Assembly: GCF_963924675.1 (NCBI RefSeq)
Contig: NC_089220.1
Location: 53,144,639 to 53,208,638 of the forward strand
Reading direction: 5' to 3'
DNA: 64,000 nucleotides
From: Phocoena phocoena
Taxonomy: Eukaryota; Chordata; Mammalia; Artiodactyla; Phocoenidae
The position numbers and the translations under genes were made by a program. This document shows, one piece after another, positions 1-11,962 of this stretch. Numbering within the stretch: position 1 is the first letter of the stretch; each line of letters begins with the position of its first letter. The notes under the pieces are model-generated. The model did not search any database, had not been told where the DNA came from, and worked only from the letters and a program-made list of their open reading frames with translations.

Positions 1-80
1 CTCTACTTAATTGTCATGAGGATTTGGGCAAAGTACTCTACCCCTCTGTATCTCTTATCTCATCTGCAAGAAAAATACAT
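1..80 (+). repeat. possible MIR SINE fragment
   Basis: The stretch reads like the middle of the mammalian-wide MIR element: a 'ttgggcaaagtactcta' segment followed by a 'ctctgtatctcttatctcatctgcaa'-like run, short of its 5' start. It is strongly diverged, so this is a weak call. Confidence 0.35.
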
Positions 81-1001
81 TTTCTCACAAGATGGAGTAT
101 TAATAATAATAATAATAAACAGTGAAAATATTCTGACTTACTATCATCAAGAATTAAAGAAGAATGTAATTAAAATCTTCCTTTAGAAATCAAAACTGAC
201 CGCTCAAAAAAACATTTTTGCCATTTGCATGAGGATTGTCAGCTGTTTCCAGTAAGAGATATGTTCTCGTTATTTCAGTTAATGGAAGATTGGTTTAAAG
301 CCACTCAGAGAAGTAAGAAAGAACTATAGAAAGTCTCAATAGCTGCATAGCTTCATGTATAATGAAGTTGAATAATTCTATTTAGGTTGCATTACATACC
401 TCACTTCACCAGCGGGTGTCCAATGCCGAGAGCTCTATAGCTCCCAAGACAAGTGATTCAATTACTTCTGTTTCTGAATTTATGGCTGCTCCTTCTTTCA
501 GTGCCCCCCTACTCTCTCTTCTATTGTTCCACTTTGCGGTTTTTGCTTACCTAGGTTTCTGAGGTTTCAAACCTTCGATTTTCTGCCCCTTCTGTGTATG
601 TTTCTTTGAGTCTGCATTAATCACTTCCTGTTAAATCTCTAGGTCAAAATTTAACCCCTGCCCCCATTTAATGAGTTCAATCAGTCACTAGGTAATTTAG
701 AATCTCTTTGTTCACCTGTCATTGTGCACTTGGCTGCCCAGACCATTGAGCATTGGCAAAGCCACAGTGTAAAGTACAAAAGCATTTTATATTTAAGAAA
801 TCCTTCAAAAAGCGATGTGGGAGTGGCAGATATCACGAAGTTTCTAAGGAGAATTCCCTTATCTGACTTTTTTTTTTCTTGCATTACATAGTAAAAGGTG
901 TTTTGCATGCTCCTTCCAGAAGATAATTCTTGTGGTTTATGTGGAAAATTTGTCCTGATATGTTTTTTTTAATCAGTAAGACAAAAATAATTTTTTAAAA
1001 A
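81..1001. other. intergenic stretch, no gene recognised
   Basis: AT-rich unique-looking DNA. It holds a short TAA microsatellite (about 101-118) and one arm (about 622-713) of a diverged direct duplication whose partner lies at about 1287-1385. Reading frames here are short and show no known protein. Confidence 0.6.
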
Positions 1002-1017
1002 CTCAATTGTTATTGTT

Positions 1018-1231
1018 GGGCGTCCTTGGTGGCACAGTGGTTGAGAGTCCGCCTGCCGATGCAGAGGACACGGGTTCGTGCCCCGGTCCGGGAGGATCCC
1101 ACGTGCCGTGGAGCGGCTGGGCCCGGTGAGCCATGGCCGCTGAGCCTGCGCGTCCGGAGCCTGTGCTCCACAACAGGAGAGGCCACAACAGTGAGAGGCC
1201 CGCGTACTGCAAAAACAAACAAACAAAAAAA
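1018..1231 (+). repeat. CHR-family tRNA-derived SINE
   Basis: Full CHR-type SINE: tRNA-like head with B box (gggttcgtgcc), CpG-rich body and an A-rich tail of the form aaaaacaaacaaacaaaa. It is flanked by a 10-bp direct repeat, ctcaattgtt, at 1002-1011 and 1233-1242, so it was inserted by L1-type target-primed reverse transcription. The overlapping 75-85 residue frames on both strands are SINE translation and not genes. Confidence 0.9.
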
Positions 1232-1242
1232 CCTCAATTGTT

Positions 1243-2273
1243 GGTATTTTATTTAGCTTTGAATTACTGGTAAAAATAAATTCACTTCTTGTTTAATCTC
1301 TGCATGTCAAAAATTAAGCCCCTACCAAGGGACATAAGTTAATTGGTGCAGTCAGTCACTAGGTAGTGTAGAATCTCTTTGTTAATCCAAGAGCTCATCC
1401 ATCACTCACAGGAGAAGTATTTGTTAAATTAATTGAATAGCAATCTACTGGACTAAATTTGGATTCAAATACAACTTCTAATAGTTTGGACATAAAAAAT
1501 AAATTCTCTTTCTTTTGTGAATTTTATGGTTTTAAAAACCAACTTACTTTCAAAAATAATCATCAGAGATTGGTCTGAGATCTTCAAATCTTGCTAACAT
1601 ACATATTGTTAAGTGTCTCATCCAAATTAAAAAAATCATTATTCCAGAATTACATTTTACACAATCTTTGGTTTTTAACATATATAAATCTCTTACACTA
1701 TTTATGTTACTTTGATTAAAAAAAAAACCCACATTAAAATTTTTTAACCTGGACAGTTATTTTAGCATCATATTGTTACAATATGCTCTTAACTGCAGTG
1801 ACTGGTAACCCAAATGCGAAAATATCCTAATATACTTCTATTTGTTTATAAGAATTGAAACAATGGTTACTAAGAAGCAATGCAAAACAGTGTTGATGGG
1901 AAAGTATTGTTTTCTTTGTTTGGAGGTCTGTTGATTCAGGGTTGGATTATTTTCGACTATAAAATATTAACATCTAAGACCGAAGTGATAACATGAATAT
2001 CAACATATAGAAATAGGAATAGGATGGAAATGCCCCTAATCTCAGCACAATGGAAGTTTATCTCTCACACACAAACAGTATAATTAGTTGTAAGGCAAGG
2101 CCAGAATAGGGGACAGGAAGAGGAATCTGCAATGGACTCCTGAGCTAAGAGCTGCTCTACTGTCTTCAACACAAGGCTTCCAATGTGGCTCTGAATGGAG
2201 GAAGCAAGAGAATGGCACCGTTCAGGAGGTTTTTATAAGACAGGCTGCTCACATTCTGTCACCCTGCCCTCCC
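1243..2273. other. intergenic stretch, no gene recognised
   Basis: AT-rich DNA with no recognisable exon. It contains the second arm of the 0.6/1.3-kb direct duplication (about 1287-1385). Confidence 0.6.
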
Positions 2274-2339
2274 TTTTCTAGCCCCCTTCTCAGGTAGGTA
2301 TAGTCCATGGCTATACTACCTGAGAAAGGGCCTAGAAAA
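2274..2339. repeat. near-perfect inverted repeat (hairpin)
   Basis: Left arm 2274-2303 (30 nt) and right arm 2311-2339 (29 nt) are reverse complements apart from two mismatches and one single-base gap. They are separated by a 7-nt loop, tccatgg. In RNA this would fold as a stem of about 27 pairs on either strand. No transposon family with such ends was recognised and no flanking duplication was seen. Confidence 0.8.
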
Positions 2340-2514
2340 TGTTACTTTGTTTTTGTCAGAAGAAAAGGGAAACAGTCCACACTTCCATTTCATTCTCCCA
2401 GTATAAAGGAAAAACCTACCCGGTTTTCCACTTGCATAGAGAAAAACCCAGTACTTCCCTACTCTGCATTTCTTCCTGAGTCTCCTTCACAACTCACACA
2501 AAACACTTCACTTC

Positions 2515-3298
2515 TGGTCACCAAATGTGTGACCAGGTTTTTCCACACACCAACAAGCATGCCTCTGACACCAGTTGGGTGTCTTACAATTCAACTCAAG
2601 TCTGACACTACCTACCTGGAAATAGCATCAGATCCAATTATCACCTGGGCTTCTGACTAACTGGCTACTATAGCTGGGAGGTACTAACGACTTCCTTCTT
2701 GGGTTTGATTAATTTGCTAGAGCTGCTCACAGAACTCAAGGAAACACTTGTTTACCAGTTTACTAAAGGATTTGATAAAGAATACAGATGAACAGCCAGA
2801 TGAAGAGGTACATGGTACAAGGTCTGGGAGGGTCCTGAGCATAGGAGTTTCAGTCCCCATGGAGGTGGGGTGCATGACTTTCCCAGTGTGGGTGTTCGCC
2901 AACCTGGAAGCTCTCTGAACCCCATATTATTGGGGTTTTACAGAGGCTTCCTCATGTAGGCATGATCAATTATTAACTCTATTTCCAGCCCTTCTCCCCT
3001 CTCTCGAGGACAGGTGGTGGGTTGAACATTCCAAGCTTCTAATCATTGCTTGGTCTTTCTGGTGACCAGCCCCCATCCACGAGCCCACCCAGAGTTGTCT
3101 CATTAGAAGCAAAGATGTTCCTAGTGCTCTTATCACTTAGGAATTTAAAAGGGTTTTAGGATCCCTATGTCAGGAACAGGATCAAGGACAAATATTAGAA
3201 TAAGAGATGTTCCTAGTGTTCATATCACTTAGGAAATTACAAGGCTCTTAGGATCTCTGTGCCAGAGATTAGGGACAGAGACCAATACATATACACAT
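2515..3298 (+). repeat. solo ERVL-type LTR (MER21-like)
   Basis: The text resembles the MER21 group of ERVL long terminal repeats, notably the 'gctagagctgctcacagaa' segment near 2711, the 'cctggaagctctctgaacccc' segment near 2900 and the 'gaccagcccccatcc' segment near 3064. No gag, pol or env sequence adjoins it, so it is a solo LTR left by recombination. A 117-residue frame (2307-2660) enters it but resembles no protein. The 3' part contains an imperfect internal duplication (about 3112-3190 and 3205-3280). Ends are approximate and the family name is from memory of the consensus. Confidence 0.6.
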
Positions 3299-3299
3299 T

Positions 3300-5439
3300 T
3301 TTTTTTCTATTACTTCATATCCATCTACACTTAAAAAACACTCATTTCCTCTCCAAGTGAGCCAATCCAGAGATCCGTTCAGTCACCAGAGGGCTCAGTT
3401 TCCTCTTTAACTGGTTAAGACATGGCTCCATACAGCCCAGAAATCTATAAAACAGAAAGACTAGTTATCTGTTTCTCCAGACACCCAATCCAATAATACT
3501 CTTCAACTTTTAAACAATTCCATTTTGGATAAATATTTAGTAACATGGGGAGATAATCATGATCTCTTAAGTAACAATTAATGATATATAACTCTATAGT
3601 ATGAACTCAATTTTACTGTTTATTAATGGGGAGAAAGTGAAAAACAGGTAACATTTGCAGTGATTTTTGTTATTCTTTATGTAATTGGATATTAAAAGCG
3701 AGTTTTCCTCTTTGTTCAGAATTTTGAAAGAGACTCCAGATTCTAAAAAGAGAAATTCAATTGTTTTTACATACCTTGCATCCTTAAGAGTTGCTGCACT
3801 TCCTTTGCAGGATTCACAAAGAGTGTGGTCCAAATCCAGTTCTGCTAAATCCAGCCTATCACCCAGCTATGGCTTATGAAAGAGGCTGGTGTTTAGGAGG
3901 CTGGGAGAAAGAGGTAATATTTTGAGAGACTTGTTATTGTGCTCTGCACATGGAGATGGCTTCTCATTGTGTCCAGTGAGAGGGACTTCAACAGGACCAC
4001 TCAGATGAGCGATCCTAGAATTTGAGAAATAAAGTGTGTGCCATTTGACACACACTTTGCAAGTCAAGAGGCAAGATAATGGGGCTGAAGCTTCTCGTGT
4101 CTGGTAAAGAACAAAAGCGTAGTGTTATCCTCAGGGAGTGCTGCACTTCCACTGAAGACTAGGCAAAGGCTAATGGTCCCCAGGGTCCAAACGTGGACCC
4201 TGTCAAAGTGTGTCTGTCTTCAGTCACCTTATAAGGGACATCACCAACAAGACTACTAGGTACTAAGGGAACACGATGAAAGGAGCACTGCCAGAAGGGC
4301 TGAGGAGAGGACTAAGCAGCCACACAGAGAGGGGGCAGGTCCACATCAGAGATCACATTAGTCGCCTGACGATAATCTCTGAGAAATCCCAGGAGCACCC
4401 ATGAAACATAGAGCCAGGAATTGTCCACCTGTTACACAGAAAACCAGATCCCAGATTGCAATTGATCCAGCTAATTAAGAGCTTGACCTGTTCACCTGTT
4501 ATTCTGCCCTGACTCTGAAGGAGTCAGAAATAATACAAGTTGGAGGGAGAGAAGTCAGAGCCAGACAGAGGCAGCCGTGCCCCTTGTCAGGAGAGGCTCC
4601 CGACTCTGAGGCAAGCGGGCATTTCACAAAAGATGTGAATTTGGAATTTTCATTAATGCACTGGACGGGGATCTGATTATCTAAAAGAAGCTGTTTCTGC
4701 AACTAACAGCAACTAGTGGAGTTAGTAATTTCTAAAAATAATGAAAAAGCAGGGAATCTACCTAATATTTCATTCTATGTCCAGAAATTGAAATTAACAG
4801 AAAGTTAAAAAATTATTTTCTGCCTGCAACCTAAGGAGACCACCTCGTGCCATGAACTAGTCATCTTCACAGTGACTTGGAATTTTATAGTTTCCTGCAA
4901 TGAGTAAAAACTATTACAAAGCATAAAAACTGCCACTGTTTAAATGTGTGTAGGTGTGTGTATGTGTGTGTGTGTGTCAGTATCAGTGTATCTACCTGAT
5001 GTCAAGACAAATGATGAATTCAGACAATTCAGTCCAAAATGTCAAACTAGATGTTTGGCATAAGACAGGTATAAACAACTTCAACATTGACTGAATTTTT
5101 AACATTTCAGCCAGTTATCTGAATGTCATGGAGATCAAAATATGGAATGTGGTGACCTAAAATCTTTAGCAGAAAGGTTGTGCTTTTTAGCAGTTTACAT
5201 TCTATGCAGTATAGATTAATTTGCTAACTAAACAATTTCCCCCGCTTAGCCTTTTTATAATTCATAGGAAGCTCATTGGGTGTAGATAAAAAGTTCACAA
5301 CAATTAGTTTCAAAAAAATATTTTAGCACACCATAGCATAATGATTATTTTGCAATAATCAGTTACCAAGATTAGAGTACATCGTTCATCCAGTCAAAGC
5401 TACAAATTAATTGCCTAACATTTTTCTCTGCCCACAAAC
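3300..5439. other. intergenic stretch, no gene recognised
   Basis: Unique-looking DNA. About 4080-4480 is somewhat richer in G and C than its surroundings and could be a decayed repeat, but I could not assign it. A TG microsatellite lies near 4949-4977. Short frames (for example 4499-4702 minus) have no recognisable domain. Confidence 0.55.
4949..4977. repeat. TG microsatellite, interrupted
   Basis: Interrupted (TG)n run containing single 'ag' and 'ta' breaks; the longest pure run is about seven units. Confidence 0.8.
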
Positions 5440-5455
5440 CACACCAGCTATTCTT

Positions 5456-6301
5456 TTTTTTTAACATCTTTATTGAAGTATAATTGCTTTACTATTGTGT
5501 GTTAGTTTCTGCTTTATAACAAAGTGAATCAGTTATACATAAACATATGTTCCCATATCTCTTCCCTCTTGCGTCTCCCTCCCTCCCACCCTCCCTATCC
5601 CACCCCTCCAGGCTGTCACAAAACACCGAGCTGATCTCCCTGTGCTATGCGGCTGCTTCCCACTAGCTATCTACCTTACGTTTGGTAGTGTACATATGTC
5701 CATGCCTCTCTCTCGCTTTGTCACAGCTTACCCTTCCCCCTCCCCATATCCTCAAGTCTGTTCTCTAGTAGGTCTGTGTCTTTATTCCTGTCTTACCCCT
5801 AGGTTCTTCATGACATTTTTTTTTCTTAAATTCCATATATATGTGTTAGCATACGGTATTTGTCTCTCGCTTTCTGACTTACTTCACTCTGTATGACAGA
5901 CTCTAAGTCTATCCACCTCATTACAAATAGTTCAATTTCGTTTCTTTTTATGGCTGAGTAATATTCCATTGTATATATGTGCCACATCTTCTTTATCCAT
6001 TCGTCCGATGATGGACACTTAGGTTGTTTCCATCTCCGGGCTATTGTAAATAGAGCGGCAATGAATATTTTGGTACATGACTCTTTTTGAATTATGGTTT
6101 TCTCAGGGTATATGCCCAGTAGTGGGATTGCTGGGTCATATGGTAGTTCTATTTGTAGTTTTTTAAGGAACCTCCATAGTGTTCTCCACAGTGGCTGTAT
6201 CAATTTACATTCCCACCAACAGTGTAAGAGGGTTCCCTTTTCTCCACACCCTCTCCAGCATTTATTGTTTCTAGATTTTTTGATGATGGCCATTCTGACT
6301 G
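5456..6301 (-). mobile_element. LINE-1, 5'-truncated young copy
   Basis: An 846-bp L1 3' end in minus orientation: T-run at the left, 3' UTR, then the ORF2 C-terminus. The TSD cacaccagctattctt (16 bp, perfect) is at 5440-5455 and 6302-6317, giving both ends exactly. The 3' UTR matches that of the long L1 copies at 27.3, 34.4 and 58.4 kb. Confidence 0.95.
5826..6300 (-). pseudogene. L1 ORF2 C-terminal fragment
   Basis: C-terminal part of the L1 ORF2 protein, the reverse transcriptase/endonuclease polyprotein. It carries the cysteine-rich motif CX3CX7HX4C (CWRGC...H...C) and ends ...LTHIYGI before the stop. The frame runs on to 6449, but those upstream residues are host flank, since the element begins at 6301. 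It lacks the endonuclease and polymerase domains, so it is inert. Confidence 0.9.
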
Positions 6302-6317
6302 CACACCAGCTATTCTT

Positions 6318-7840
6318 GCATTCCCCCATTGAACTACTTACAAAGCCGGTATTTACACAGACAAGGATGGAGGAAATAGTAGCAACACTTATAGGACATA
6401 CTTTTATGATGTAATATGAGCTGTTTTTATTCTCTAACCTTTGTCTCATACTTCACAGCAAACATGTGAAAATATTACCATTTATGAGTTTCTCAAATTT
6501 TTCCTTCCTATATCTTTTACTCCTGTCTCTCTCAATCTGTATTTCAATAAAATTTTTTAACATCTATTAAATATGTGCTACCATTTTAGGTAAGAAAGAT
6601 ACATGCAGGAATACAGTGTTGGCTCATTTCACAAAATATGCCAAGCCTTATGAAGGAAAAAAGGCATGCAGACAATTATAATTCAAGCTAACATATGCTA
6701 AAATGGGGTGCATGTAAGTTCCTATATATGAAGAAGAGTAAACTCTTCATGTTTTCTAGGAGAATTGAGGACAGCTTCATAGGGGAGGTTATATACTGAC
6801 TCTATATCTCATAGCTTTTCAATGACTCTGCTCCCTTTCACTTGTTAATTTTATTTTCTCATTAATTTATTTACGTAGTAAACATTCTGTTGTTTATTCC
6901 ACTAACATTTACTGAGGCCCAACTCTAGGCTAGACAAAGATAATGAATTTTCTGAATTTTTATAGTCAGTTTCAACAATAATGGATTCTCAAATTTTTCT
7001 TGAAAGATGAGTTAACATTGAACAACAGATTTGGAAGTTATAAGGAGAGTTTCTAGAGAGCTTAAAAATATTACAAATTCCCAATTAAACCTAATTTTAT
7101 ACCCAATTATTGCTAATATTTTTCTAGTACTTCACATGTTCTATAATTCATTTCTTTTCCTTCACGAATGAACACATATATTTAATTTGAAGCACTGGTA
7201 AAGATTTTGAAAAGCACAGATTTCTATTTTTGCTTATGTTGCATTCAGATTATGAGATGTACTACTTATTAGTGTTGCTCACTTTTATTAAAGATATATG
7301 CAATAAAATGCTCAAATAGTTACATAGATAGTCTTTAGATAAACATGTTGAAATTGATCTTTCTGCTGGCAGAAAGTGATGCAACATGTGAGGTATCCGT
7401 TTGTCCTCTCTTAGTGGGTGCAAATTTTACGTTGGCATAAAATCCTTTCTACTCTTTAAGAGAAAATTTTCATCATCTTTCATATATTAATCATAGTAAA
7501 GCATAGCAAGTTGGGTTTAGAGTAGACTATATCCCTAAAAATAATTATATACATTCAGATGATTTCTACTACATGAAATAAGGAATAATGAGGTTACAAA
7601 ATAGTCTTTCAAAAATATTTATTTTGATAATCACCATGAATAATGCCATATGATCTTAAAATATTTCTTGTTCTTAATGTAATAAAGGAAAATTTTAAAA
7701 GCTAAGTATCAAAATTATATAATTTAAAGTCCATTAAGCAAATATTCAGTGAGTGCTATGAGGGGTTGGCTGAACAAGAAAAAATCCCCCGTTCTTACTT
7801 TCAAAGAAATTTTAGAGTAGAGGGGGATACAGTTAAATGC
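6318..7840. other. intergenic stretch, no gene recognised
   Basis: AT-rich DNA. Segments near 6570-6790 and 6890-6940 (for example 'actgaggcccaactctagg') look like very old mammalian interspersed repeats, too decayed to name. No coding exon seen. Confidence 0.5.
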
Positions 7841-7859
7841 TAGGATTATGTATTCTTTT

Positions 7860-8072
7860 TTTTTTTTTTTTTTTTTTTTTGCGGTACGCTGGCCTCTCAC
7901 TGTCGTGGCCTCTCCTGCTGTGGAGCACAGGCTCCGGACGCGCAGGCTCAGCGGCCATGGCTCACGGTCCCAGCCACTCTGCGGCACGTGGGATCCTCCC
8001 AGACCGGGGCACAAACCCGTGTCCCCTGCATTGGCAGGCGGACTCTCAACCACTGCACCACCAGGGAAGCCC
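7860..8072 (-). repeat. CHR-family SINE
   Basis: Minus-strand CHR SINE with a T-run of about 20 at the left and the head 'ccaccagggaagcc' at the right. It has a perfect 19-bp TSD, taggattatgtattctttt, at 7841-7859 and 8073-8091. A perfect duplication of this length suggests a fairly recent insertion. All frames across it are SINE shadows. Confidence 0.95.
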
Positions 8073-8091
8073 TAGGATTATGTATTCTTTT

Positions 8092-9028
8092 CCACAGAAA
8101 CACATGGAGAGACTCTTCAGAGAGATTTGGATGAAGAGAGGCAGTTTTCAGAGAGGGTTACCTATCAACCATATTTACTTAACTAAAATATGGATATTCT
8201 TGAAACTGACCTCTCACAAGTAATATATGAGTGAAAATTTCACCAAACTCAGTTGATATTATTGATGAAAAATTTTCTTTTAGGAAACTTCCCAAGACAC
8301 TAAATATTTATTGAGCCCCTATTGGAAGAATTAAAATAAATGGGCAAAGAAATACAGGTCCCGGTATTTTCTCTTAAAGAACTTCAAATTCTATTTAGAA
8401 ATTAGAGATAATTATGCCAGGGGTTAAATAATTATCCAAAGGGGAACTAATGCAATAAGCAATGACAAAGAGTATGGCAGCTTATAGGTGCCATGTTTAT
8501 AGAAAAAAGAAGACACAGCCACAAAGAGGCTTAACACAACCTCAGAAAGAGAAGTCACACCTGCAGAAAGATGATGGGTGGGATTTTAATGGATGGTACA
8601 TATATTGATGGGGTCAAAGGAAAGACGGAGGCAAAGAAAAGACAGAGGCAAAGACAATGAGATACCCTAGCATTAAGTGTATATGGAGGATACTGAGATA
8701 GCTAAAAGAAACATGCCTCTTCAAACATGGCATCCATTTTAAAAAAATCCATAAATGCTGATAGAACACGTACTCTATGCCAGGCACTAGGGTCAGAGAA
8801 AGTAAGAGTTGAATGGGTGCAGCCTCTGATATTTGGGTGCAGCCTCTAATATTTAGAACCTACATATTTTTCTACATAGAAAATCTACAGAGAAAACATA
8901 TGCAACACAAATATTCAGTTGCCCTTTCACAGGTTTAAATTTAAGTAATGTATATATACATGTATACATATTTGTATATTTACATTATATAAGTAAATTC
9001 TGTGTGTGGATAGATAGATATAGATACA
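8092..9028. other. intergenic stretch with old repeat remnants
   Basis: The pieces 'tatttattgagcccctattgg' (about 8305) and 'ctctatgccaggcactaggg' (about 8773) resemble the 'tgtgccaggcactg' class of ancient mammalian repeats. Two small tandem duplications occur: about 8622-8657 (two 18-bp copies) and 8815-8854 (two 20-bp copies differing by one base). No gene seen. Confidence 0.5.
8815..8854. repeat. 20-bp tandem duplication
   Basis: Two adjacent copies of gggtgcagcctctgatattt, differing by one base (g/a). Confidence 0.85.
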
Positions 9029-9038
9029 CTCACACCAA

Positions 9039-9355
9039 CATTTTTTTTTTTAAAGGAGATGTTGGAGATAGGAGTTTATTAATTAATTTATTTTTGCTGT
9101 GTTGGGTCTTCGTTTCTGTGCGAGGGCTTTCTCTAGTTGTCGTAAACAGGGGCCACTCTTCATCACGGTGCGCAGGCCTCTCACTATCGCGGCCTCTCTT
9201 GTTGCGGAGCACAGGATCCAGACGCGCAGGCTCAGTAGTTGTGGCTCACGGGCCTAGTTGCCCCATGGCATATGGGATCCTTCCAGACCAGGGCTCGAAC
9301 CTGTGTCCCCTGCATTAGCAGGAAGATTCTCAACCACTGCGCCACCAGGGAAGCC
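9039..9355 (-). repeat. CHR-family SINE, long form
   Basis: About 317-bp minus-strand member. It has an extra 3' segment ('gctgtgttgggtcttcg' to 'ggtgcgcagg' on the plus strand) that is absent from the about 210-bp copies, plus an AT-rich tail. The TSD ctcacaccaa is at 9029-9038 and 9356-9365. Divergence is higher than in the short copies, so it is probably an older CHR subfamily. Confidence 0.9.
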
Positions 9356-9365
9356 CTCACACCAA

Positions 9366-11764
9366 TATTAATCAATATATTCATCAACCAATCATAAAAT
9401 TATGCTGTAACAAGTACTATGCCAGGTACTTTATATAAGATACTTTATTTGTAGTCTCTACAGATGTAGGAAATATGATCGTTAGGCTCATTTTATGGGT
9501 AAGACTATTATTTATATTTCCACTATCAATAAGAATTTAAAGAAAATCATTTTACTTGAGTAATCTTCCTTTTCTATATATTTAAAACAGCGTTTTTTGA
9601 GAAATAAAACGTTTTTTTCACAGAAAATGCTTCCAGAATAGATGCCCAGCACAATTAAAACTTCATGAAGATGTACTAAATTCTTAAAATGCTAAAGTTT
9701 GTGTATTGCCACATCTAACCTGCATCTCATTTAGAACTTAGAAACTATAAAATTTAATTCTATAATTAATTATGGATATAAAATTATTTTAGAGGGTAAA
9801 ATATTTTCAAATCAACAAATTCAAGTAACATAATAAACATAATTTGATATTTTAATTAAAATTTGGTCCTGTTTACAAAATATTTGTAATGATCATTCCT
9901 AAATGTTGACATTATGTAATTTAATTAAATATCCTATCCTCTGAAATTTTAAAGTTTACAGTTTGGTGTTACAGTTTAGTAGTTGGGCATCACTCTATTG
10001 CTATTAGGCAGGAATGGCGAAATTTGATTAATATTTAACAGAAGCATCAGAAGATACAGTTACGGAAAGATTTATGAAGTCATTTCCCTTTTCTGAAAAT
10101 ATGAATGTATTTAAAAACAATTGATCTTGAAATCACTGGAATTGCTTTCCTGCCTACCTTTTAAATCTTCCATCATCTATCCTTTTCTGGGACAGTAATT
10201 TTTCTTATACATTTGATCAGGCCTATTACTTTTACTGCCTTAGCTCTTTCTCCTTAAGATTATCAAATTATCTTCAAGTTGTATTGCAATCACTTTAGAC
10301 ATGTCTACCTCTCCATATTTTCCAACAAAAAAATTAGAGTAAAAAACAAAACAGTAACTACACATTTCCTCTATCAAACAACTGTGCTATTTGTCAATAT
10401 ACCATTTTCAAATCCCTCATATACTGCCCTTTTGTACCCTTCCCTTGATCCTTTCCTGAAAAGATTCTTTTCGGGAAAGATAATTTTAATATGCAATGTT
10501 ATTTTTATTCTAAGCCTTTATTCAGCAAACAATTGTAAAGGAAGATAAATTGTCTTAAAAAATTGTTTTCAATTATTAAAAATCTAATGTTTTTCTCTTC
10601 AGAAGAACTTTTAATCATTCTATTTCTGAAGACAGGAGATATTTCACGTGATTGATTTTTCTATCAAGAGTTTCAATGTCATGAAATTTAGTATAAAAAT
10701 AAAATATCTTGCTCTTTACTATTCATTAATCAGAACCTAATTCATTCTTTGAAGAAGACATAAGTTTTCTTTATTTGGACGGACTAAATACCTGATTGCT
10801 TCAAAAAACATTTTGAGTAAATGAAATTCCTAACCTGGATGGAAAATGAAATCCATCTCAACCTTGCTCTCTCATAGTTAGCTTTTACCTTTGTTTGGTA
10901 ATGCTACAAATTTCTCTCTCTCTCTCTCCCCCCACCCTAACATGTTTCATCTCTCTTTCTTCATTCCCATTACTATTTTTCCCCCTCTCACAGCAAAAGA
11001 CAAAAGTCAGAAGGGTGGTATTTTCTATTTGAGTCAGGAGAAAAATTTGAAAATAAGTGAATAGTACACTGACAACATTTTCAGAATTCATAGCAAGCAT
11101 TTTATTGAATTTAATAATCTTCAAGTGCAAAGGGATTGTCTTTTAAGTCTCTGACTAGGAAAGTCAGAGATTTAGTCAGAGGCTATTCATAGAAACAGGT
11201 GCTTAAATTTTTTCTTACTGGACAGGATTTTAAGAACCAGTATAATGACATCATTGTAGAGAAGAGATACTGGAGGTTCACGGGGGGAGAAGTGTCTTTC
11301 CCCTTGTTACCCAACTTACTAGCTCACCATCTGCTGGCAAACAAGGTCCAGCTTTGTGTCCATCCACAGAGGGGAAAGATTTATCCGTGGTTGGCAATCA
11401 CAGTTACTCCTCTTCTTCAGGTCACAGTTCCTCCATGAACCATGAGGAGCATTCAGTGAGGAAGAATTCCAGAAATTCACTCTGAGCACACTTCCATTCA
11501 CCCACATGGAAGAGGGCTCTGCACTGGTAACCCTTGGCCTTATAGAAATTGTCCAGAATAAAGCAACTAAAGGATATTAGGTTATTTCTGTGAATCTATG
11601 CAGGTTTTAAAACTGTGATTTACTAGTTTCTCCTACAGTCAACTAGATGACAGTTTAAATTTTACTAAATGTTTTGGTCAAAAACGAATGCTAAATTAAC
11701 TGCAGTTCGATAAATGTCCATAACTTCATTGTAATGAAGTAGATAATCAATACATTAAACAAGA
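9366..11764. other. intergenic stretch, no gene recognised
   Basis: Very AT-rich. About 9400-9510 ('actatgccaggtactttatat') is probably a MIR remnant. A short CT run lies at about 10912-10929 and a 9-bp perfect inverted repeat (tctctgact/agtcagaga, 5-nt loop) at 11148-11170. No gene seen. Confidence 0.5.
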
Positions 11765-11962
11765 TAGCTTGGATTTGAATCCCAGCTCTGCCACTTAAGA
11801 TCTGTGTAAATTTGAGCAAAAACTCTTGGTAACTCAATTTTCTTAGCTTTAAAATGGAGACAATAAATTTAACTTTATCTTTGTTCTATTTCGAGGATGG
11901 AACAATTCAAAACATGTTGAACTCTTGGAATAAACTGACACAGTAAGAGCTCAAAGATGTAA
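11765..11962 (+). repeat. MIR SINE
   Basis: Clear MIR element: 'ttgaatcccagctctgccac', then the 'gtgtaaatttgagcaaaaact' core region, 'tcttagctttaaaatggaga', and the end 'agtaagagctcaa'. It is diverged but in the right order. Confidence 0.75.

Noticed and set aside
2274..2339. Resemblance of the hairpin to a let-7 precursor (aggtag and ctatac pieces)
   Set aside because: The 7-nt loop is too short and the let-7 seed order is not present; the likeness is only a few bases.
2307..2660. 117-residue open frame on the plus strand
   Set aside because: It begins in the hairpin and runs into an LTR; no domain or protein-like pattern, so a chance frame.
2515..3298. Complete endogenous retrovirus
   Set aside because: Only solo LTRs are present here and at 18.6, 46.5 and 53.5 kb; no gag, pol or env between or beside them.
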